Shown here: piece by piece, positions 58,520 through 64,000 of the stretch
Layout: each line of letters opens with the position of its first letter
How positions within the stretch are numbered: position 1 is the stretch's first letter
From: Hermatobates lingyangjiaoensis
Lineage: Eukaryota > Arthropoda > Insecta > Hemiptera > Hermatobatidae
Reading direction: 5' to 3'
Assembly: GCA_026182355.1 (NCBI GenBank)
Contig: JAPFBL010000007.1
Location: 1-64,000, forward strand
Length of the DNA: 64,000 nucleotides
The notes under the pieces: generated by a model
What the model saw: only the letters and a program-made list of their open reading frames with translations
Databases searched by the model: none
Told to the model about the DNA's origin: nothing
Position numbers and translations under genes: made by a program

Positions 58520-58636
58520 ATAAAATTTCACATAAACACTTGAAACAACAATCAATGTTCAAAACACAATAAGAAAACGAAAACAATACTGAGATCTTTC
58601 AACCGTAACAAGCGGTCTTTGTCAGAGTCAAAAATC
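58520..58636 (-). mobile_element. Single PLE end module
   Basis: The minus strand reads GACTCTGACAAAGACCGCTT, GTTACGGTTGAAAGATCTC, then ATTGTGTTTTGAACATTG and the TA cluster. Same family as 51910-54955. Confidence 0.72.
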
Positions 58637-58639
58637 AAC

Positions 58640-59470
58640 TGACCCCCCTCTATGAGGACTCCCCCTCTTATGAGAAAGTACCCATTTCCCTGAGACCCGA
58701 GTTTACTTCCAGAGTGAGTACCACTTTTAAAGTCCACCAGGCAAGTTCATGGACATTCCCGATGGTATGCTCTGCAGGCACTATCCTGAGAGGACACTGC
58801 TTCTCACACAGCAACTTCTTTCTACTACAAAGGAGTCTGCGCTTCCGGGGTGAGGAATCACAGACACCGCAAGTCTGACACCAATGACAGAACATGCGGA
58901 ATATCACAAGAGTCTTAGCATGGGTCTCCCACCTCCGTGTACCGACAATATTTTAAGAGTCTTGTGTGGAACTCCGGAAGCCAGGGTCCTACTGAGTCTG
59001 TCTTGACTTCAGGTAAGGTCAGTGACCACAAGCCCATCAAAAGCCAAAGCGTCTATTAAGGTCGCTACCAGTATTTCAGCCTACTTAGCTGAGATCGTCG
59101 TCCGTTCCAACTGGTCAAGGCTTGGGGCTCTAGCTCCCCGGTATGCTAAGCAGGCATCCGCCTCAGAAGTTACTGCTTCTCACACAGCGACCACAAGGGT
59201 CTACCCAACCTGGGTGAGAACCAACAGCCACTACGAGTCCATCCTCAGTTGGTAGGATGGAGAGAGAACCCCTCCATGGGTCCCCGCCACCCGTAGTACC
59301 GACTTATTTTAAGAGTTTCGGATCAAACTCAGGACCAATAGTCCTACTGAACCTGCTCAGCTGCCGGTAAGGTCAGTGGCCTTTGTAGCCCCCGGTTTGA
59401 AGAACCACGTGGAAAAGCCGATGCAACCTGTGGTATAGCTGCATGGCCTCACTAGGGGCAAAGAACATTA
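58640..59470. repeat. GC-rich tandem duplication, unit about 360 bp
   Basis: Paired words lie 355-377 bp apart: GGTATGCTCTGCAGGCA and GGTATGCTAAGCAGGCA; ACTGCTTCTCACACAGC (twice); ATTTTAAGAGT (twice); GGTCCTACTGAGTCTG and AGTCCTACTGAACCTG; GGTAAGGTCAGTG (twice). The two units are perhaps 60-70% alike. Open frames (for example 59022-59255 plus, 58668-58907 minus) do not match any family I can name with confidence. It may be part of a larger retroelement or a GC-rich satellite. Confidence 0.6.
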
Positions 59471-59873
59471 TAAAAGAGTAAAAAAAACAAATGTGAAAAG
59501 ACAGATTTAGAAACACGAGGACGAGCAGTAAACTAAAGAAAAGACGATATAAAATAAAAGGTTAAATAAGACAAATAAAAGGGAATAATAAATAAATACC
59601 TGAGTAAAGTGAAAAGTACAACAAACCCGAAGATAATGAAAATAACTAGTAAAAGTAGGAACATCAATAAACATATAGCTTATAATAGAATGTTAATACA
59701 ATATATTTAATAGTGATATATTTATAAAAGTTAATACATATAACACTTTAAATGAAAATTAATTATAACAGTATAAAACCTCTAGTAAAATACGAGGTGT
59801 GTAAATAAAGTAGTGAGACTGATTTTTTTTAAATTTTCTATTCAAATATAATTACAATGTGATATTGTCACCT

Positions 59874-60188
59874 TCAAAATAGTTCCCTTCGGAAGCCACA
59901 CAGCGCTGGAGACGGACGGTCCTTCCAATCATTGTAGCATTGCTGGAACTCGGATTCTGGAATGGCCTTCAGCTGGTCGGTTACAGCAGTTTGTATGTTT
60001 TGTAGTGTCCCGAAATGAGTTCCCTTGAGGTGATTTTTCAATCTCGGGAAGAGGAAAAAGTCACAAGGACTCAAGTCTGGTGAATAAGGAGGCTGAGGAG
60101 CAACAGGAATGTTTTTACTGGCCAAAAACTCGTTTATTGAGATGGCAGTGTGACAGGGCGATGAGAAATTTTTCTCATCTCCATTCAT
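59874..60188 (-). pseudogene. Mariner transposase C-terminal part
   Basis: In a different minus-strand frame: PCHTAISINEFLASKNI, then PPYSPDLSPCDFFLFPRLK with the last catalytic Asp of the DD34D triad, and KNHLKGTHFGT through to the end. The first two Asp (TGDE and HDN blocks) fall in the deletion; SSPCHTA replaces the expected DNA.PHTA. GATGAGAAA...TTTCTCATC at 60160-60179 forms a short hairpin at the junction. Confidence 0.9.
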
Positions 60189-60504
60189 TTGTCAAAATGT
60201 ATGAACGGAGGTGATTCAATTCAAACTGTTCCCCGATCATTCTGACTGTCAAGCGTCGATCTGAACGCACAAGGTTCCGTACTCTGTTGACATTTTCATC
60301 GGTGTTTGCACTTGAAGGCCTTCCGCTTCGTGGTTCATCTTCAATCGACTCTCTTCCTTCTGAAAATTTCTTAAACCACCGAAAAACCTGTGCCCTTGAT
60401 AAAACACGTTCTCCATAGGCCTCCTGAAGTTTTTCAAAAGTTTCTATGTAGTCCAAGTCTGAAGCAAAATTTGATTGCACACCGCTGCTCAACTTTGAGG
60501 TCAC
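60175..60504 (-). pseudogene. Mariner transposase N-terminal part (DNA-binding domain)
   Basis: From the ATG at 60504, a frame of about 95 mariner residues: ETFEKLQEAYGERVLSRAQV and WFKKFSEGRESIEDEPRSGR (first helix-turn-helix and linker), then NVNRVRNLVRSDRRLTVR and GEQFELN (second helix-turn-helix). It then runs into out-of-frame sequence and a stop at the deletion junction. This domain binds the terminal repeats. The catalytic domain is not in frame. Confidence 0.9.
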
Positions 60505-60700
60505 TCATTTTTAAAACGCTCAAGAAAAAACCATTTCACGAAAACCAACGCTACGGACAAACAAATGACTGTGGCGAGTTCAGATTCATACTGGAGGCGC
60601 ATCACACGTGCACCTGACGCTACTCAAGGCCACGCGTCTCCAGCGTTGCCAGATCGAAAGCGACGTTGCCAGTCTCACTACTTTATTTACACACCTCGTA

Positions 60701-61734
60701 CATTAAAAAATAATATTAAACAAAAATAAAAAAATATTAAATAAAAAAATAAATAGAAAAATACTAAAAAATAAAATAAAGAAGAAAAAATAAAAAGGAA
60801 ATATATATAAAACACAATACAAAAAAAGGTATAATAATAAAATAAGAAACAAAAAAAAGAAAAATTATCTGACCAAGTTGTTTAGAACTAGCGCTATCCA
60901 GATAAGCCCTTTTTCAGTCAACGTGAAAGCTGTGTGGGTACCATCACTAGAAAGCAGTCTCGAAATCTGAACCTTATATCAGTCATTCAAAGAGAGACCA
61001 TAGCAACGCGTATGAATGATAACAGACAAGTTACTGTGGTGACCAACGAACAACCTGTGATTATTATAAATATATATGTATATATATTGACATAGCTTCT
61101 CGACCACTGATATTTCAAATTCACACAAGGGGTTCTTGAGGATTTTGGTCATAAAACATATAACTCCTGATTATAAGCCGACGTTTCGCCAAAAGTTGTT
61201 TGGAATTTTGAAGGCTAAAAAACAATTTATTAACGACATAAGTAAAGCAAGATAAATACATCACCGGACACCACCCAACAGAAAACAAACAACACAAACA
61301 AAAATTTTGTAACAAGAGAACCACAAAGGATCATAAAATACCTATTATTATTATTTAAAAACAGACATTTGTTGTTTAAACCTAATTACTTGTTATTAAT
61401 TATTCAGAACATCAAAAAACCCGATTTTCAAACAGCAAAACAACACACAGACAGTAACAAACACAGAAAATTACAAAAAAATGAAAAAAAGAGTCAAAAA
61501 TTAAAAGAAATTAAAAGAAAAAACAAAAAACAAAAACCTTACAAACATTATTACCCTGATTTAGAAGAAACACTATTTACCGGTCCATGCTTATGTCTGG
61601 CTGCATCATAACAGATAGACATATACAGGAAGGTTACATAACCCTAAAATGGAAAACAAGCTACTCCCCTAATGTCAACATGAAAACAGTTCAATAGAAA
61701 CTATTGAAGGTGATTGGAATAAATTAAACTAAGA
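60701..61734. other. A-rich non-coding stretch
   Basis: A lysine-rich 80-codon frame at 61369-61611 reflects base composition. AGCCGACGTTTCGCC near 61176 (minus strand) may be a PLE hairpin trace. Confidence 0.4.
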
Positions 61735-61806
61735 CTTGATACCAGGGATTGAACCCCGGTCCTATCAGTTCAGAATCGAGTGCGTTACCCACTGAACCAA
61801 TCAGGC
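61735..61806 (-). repeat. tRNA-like sequence, probable SINE head of a second family
   Basis: The minus strand reads GGGGCCTGATTGGTTCAGTG, then GGTAACGCACTCGATTCTGA, then GGGGTTCAATCCCTGG. The A box, anticodon arm and B box are in order, and the T stem pairs with one mismatch. The 5' GGGGCCT does not pair with the 3' TATCAAG, so the acceptor stem fails. A diverged tRNA gene is the alternative. Confidence 0.5.
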
Positions 61807-61859
61807 CCCTTATAGTTATCATAAATGATTAGTTTATTATTTGAAAAAAAATTATTTAT

Positions 61860-61932
61860 TTGTAAGTGTAAGTGTGTTAGTTTGTAAGTGTGTTTCTTTA
61901 CTCTGTGTATTATTCTTCTTCGATTTTGACTC

Positions 61933-61966
<34 letters not shown>
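61860..61966 (+). mobile_element. PLE end fragment abutting (TA)n
   Basis: GTGTGTTTCTTTACTCTGTG, TATTATTCTTCTTCGATTTT, GACTCGTG, then (TA)n at 61935-61966. Matches the right arm at 16500-16580. Confidence 0.65.
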
Positions 61967-61968
<2 letters not shown>

Positions 61969-62070
61969 TAGTTCCTTTTTTATTTGTCTCCTTTGCGGCA
62001 GCACTGCTTTAGCCCTCACCCAGTGAGTTCTTCAGTTGACTGTCGTCCCTCCGTCAATTCACTTCTTCTC

Positions 62071-62191
62071 CTGAGGACGACCGCCATTACGGTCGAAATA
62101 TTGAAAAGTGAGTCTTTGTTGTGTTTCTGTTTATGTGTCACTGCTTATTTTAATCGTTATTTGTCCTGCCGGACCGTTTTTCGTTTATCAT

Positions 62192-62223
<32 letters not shown>
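62071..62223 (+). mobile_element. PLE end: hairpin, spacer with GGACCGTTTTT word, (TA)n
   Basis: CTGAGGA-C-GACCG-CCATTA-CGGTC-GAAATATTG (62071-62102) has a perfect five-pair stem. About 60 bp later TGCCGGACCGTTTTTCG appears, followed by (TA)n at 62193-62223. Confidence 0.68.
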
Positions 62224-62227
<4 letters not shown>

Positions 62228-62303
62228 CAATATAAAATATTGGTATATATAAAATAAATATTCAATACACAATATACAAAAATATGCAATATAAAATAAA
62301 AGC

Positions 62304-62307
<4 letters not shown>

Positions 62308-62345
<38 letters not shown>

Positions 62346-62460
62346 AAAAATTCACTCGCAAAAGGACAAAAATAAAAATTGGCATAATTTTTAACAAAAC
62401 ATGTTTGAATGAAGATCTGCTCCCAAAATACACAGATATATATACATACATATATATATA
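62308..62460 (+). mobile_element. PLE N-terminal motif fragment between TA tracts
   Basis: After (TA)n (62308-62340), the plus strand reads CLNEDLLPKYT (about 62402-62434) and then enters TATATATACATACATATATA. CLxxxLLPxYT followed by TA is the recurring pattern. Confidence 0.55.
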
Positions 62461-63671
62461 ACCAATATGAAAACCCACTTTTGGAATGTTTTATTTCTCT
62501 CTTACACAGACACTTAATTCACATTCTTTATTGAAATATCATATAAAACTAAAAGTAATTTTCAAATGTCATATTTTATAAATAAAATTAAATTAAATTT
62601 AACATTAAATAGAACTGAAACTTATTTTTTTTTTCAATGAATTTGGAGGGTATGTAGAACATGATTTCATAATGAATAATTATAGCCGAAACCACATCGA
62701 TAATTATTTAAATTTTTATTTTAAAAAAATTACTGATTTGCTAAAAGAATATACATTTTTTTAAATATATGCAATGACTCGCCACATGTTTTAGAAGGTT
62801 AGTAAATGTTGCAATACAGACAAGCTGATATTTTTGTAGAATACATGGCCTTTGGCTATTTCAAGAGAAATGAAATGTTCAGACTTCGGTGATCTGTTAT
62901 CATCTTGTAATCGTTTCCATATTCAATGTTTTCTGAGAGAGAATGTAGTGATGGTGGATCCTTGATCTAAATGTGTTATCTTAGAAGGGTTTGGTTGCAT
63001 TCATTGGCAGTATTATAATACATAAATTATAATAACTAAAACTTATTGCAAATTTATTATAAAAAAGATTGAATATCAAATATAAGTTGGTGAAGCAATC
63101 TGAGTTTGGAAACTATTCAACGTTATAATAAAAATAATGACACAAATAGATATTGTTCTAATTACCATACAGGGGAGTATAAAGTAAATAATATTTACTA
63201 GAATTTTTAAATAAGGCTTCACACAGAGCACTATTATTACTAAAACTCATCATCATTGAATTTAAATGAGAAGGTCTTTAGAAAATCAGCAAAAACCTAC
63301 TGATATCACAACTAATGAAATAAGTCATATTTACTCAAAAGTTTTTCTCAAAAATGCTTTTCTCTCGTATTGTTTGGTTTGGTGTTAGTTTTGGGACTGT
63401 CCCTCTTTCAGTATATCTTTTGTTCAAGTTAAGTTAGTTCAAGATGAATGTGGTCCAAAACAGTCAAGTATGTTAAAAAAAAATATTTTGGTAAAAAAAA
63501 TGACTCTTTCATGATTTAATATTAGCCAAAACTAATAAGGGTCGTGTAGACTATAAAAACTATTTTTGTGTAAAATATGAATTGGAAACATTAAACGTTG
63601 TGGCCTGTAGGGTATCCATAAACTTTTGGACATTCAACCACCCACCGACCCATTCACAAACACATACACAA
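62461..63671. other. AT-rich non-coding stretch
   Basis: No gene or repeat signature recognised. Confidence 0.4.
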
Positions 63672-63689
63672 ATATATATATATATATAT

Positions 63690-63737
<48 letters not shown>

Positions 63738-63860
63738 CAATTAAAAGAACGGTCCAGCGGACTTTTTTAAAATAAAATAAATTCAAAACGAAGGAAACAC
63801 ACAGAAAGACACAGACATAACTCACATCGATATTTCGACCATCGTCGTCATCAGGAGGTG
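63672..63860 (-). mobile_element. PLE end, single copy of the arm seen in the 16201-16320 palindrome
   Basis: On the minus strand: CTGATGA-C-GAC-GATG-GTC-GAAATATCG (63853-63827), then the arm GATGTGAGTTATGTCTGTGT..., then GTCCGCTGGACCGTTCTTTT, then (TA)n at 63693-63732 and 63672-63689. This shows the full module that is truncated and mirrored at 16201. Confidence 0.72.
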
Positions 63861-63929
63861 CGAAGAGCGAAGAGTCCCGCAGGAAGACGGGGCGGTACTC
63901 ATATATATATGCATAATTATATATATCAT

Positions 63930-64000
63930 CAGAAAAGCGTCAAAAAAAACATAGAGACCTCAAAACGCATAGATTCCTAAAAATCTCGAGATCAAATTTT
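63930..64000 (-). repeat. Dispersed repeat segment, copy 2 (runs off the window)
   Basis: The minus strand reads GATCTCGAGATTTTTAGGAA, then GTTTTGAGGTCTCTATG, the same order and spacing as 5250-5325. Confidence 0.55.

Larger units (their letters stand above)
59793..60698 (-). mobile_element. Mariner-family transposon, internally deleted (906 bp)
   Basis: The terminal inverted repeats are perfect over 28 bp: CGAGGTGTGTAAATAAAGTA... at 59793 and its exact reverse complement ending at 60698. TA target duplications flank both ends (59791-59792, 60699-60700). The minus strand encodes mariner transposase pieces. Full-length mariners are about 1.3 kb, so roughly 0.4 kb is missing. Perfect ends suggest it could have been mobilised by a transposase supplied in trans. 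Confidence 0.93.

Noticed and set aside
58668..58907. Cys-rich minus-strand frame (CHWCQTCGVC...) as a secreted peptide
   Set aside because: There is no signal peptide, it lies in a duplicated GC-rich repeat whose second unit does not preserve the cysteines, and the plus strand is equally open.
60390..60617. Plus-strand 75-codon frame
   Set aside because: Antisense shadow of the mariner transposase N-terminus.

Overview
This window is AT-rich, repeat-dense eukaryotic DNA, and I found no intact host protein-coding gene in it. Long AT-rich non-coding stretches, many (TA)n, (GT)n and (GA)n microsatellites, tRNA-derived SINEs, a Helitron, a mariner and many Penelope-like retroelement (PLE) fragments point to an invertebrate animal. 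A cephalopod mollusc such as an octopus is my best guess, from the overall texture only; nothing in the window proves it. Most of the longer open frames are low-complexity translations or decayed transposon pieces.

Layout. 1-470 holds a PLE reverse transcriptase (RT) remnant on the minus strand, running off the window edge. 500-9100 is mostly anonymous AT-rich DNA with a G-quadruplex-prone GGGT tract, a perfect 13-bp hairpin and one copy of a dispersed repeat (6646-7300, second copy 56520-57160). 9130-9620 is a GC- and CpG-rich island with two CCAAT-type boxes. 11864-13292 is a Helitron with both ends recognisable and a decayed helicase. 13580-17440 is a nest of PLE debris: RT, GIY-YIG endonuclease pieces in inverted orientation, and a perfect 120-bp palindrome. 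19183-19567 and 27855-28330 are tandem arrays (134-bp and 162-bp units). LINE RT pseudogenes lie at 22290-22790 and 35560-36530. SINE copies sit near 26185, 36811, 48968 and 50090. 41797-43003 is a foldback-like element whose ends are built from repeated AATCCCGAA words. 43931-45490 is a nearly perfect 1.56-kb palindrome of two PLE ends. 51480-54935 holds more head-to-head PLE ends plus an RT fragment carrying YVDD. 58640-59470 is a GC-rich tandem duplication. 59793-60698 is an internally deleted mariner with perfect terminal inverted repeats. 61735-64000 is more tRNA-like and PLE-end debris.

The recurring theme is a short module seen at ten or more places: a hairpin flanked by CTGANGA and GAAA (hammerhead-ribozyme-like, but with one extra base), then usually about 60-150 bp, then a (TA)n tract. 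The hairpin stems differ between copies but stay paired, and the modules repeatedly occur as head-to-head inverted pairs. This is best read as the terminal repeat (pLTR) of several PLE families. It is the most interesting signal in the window.
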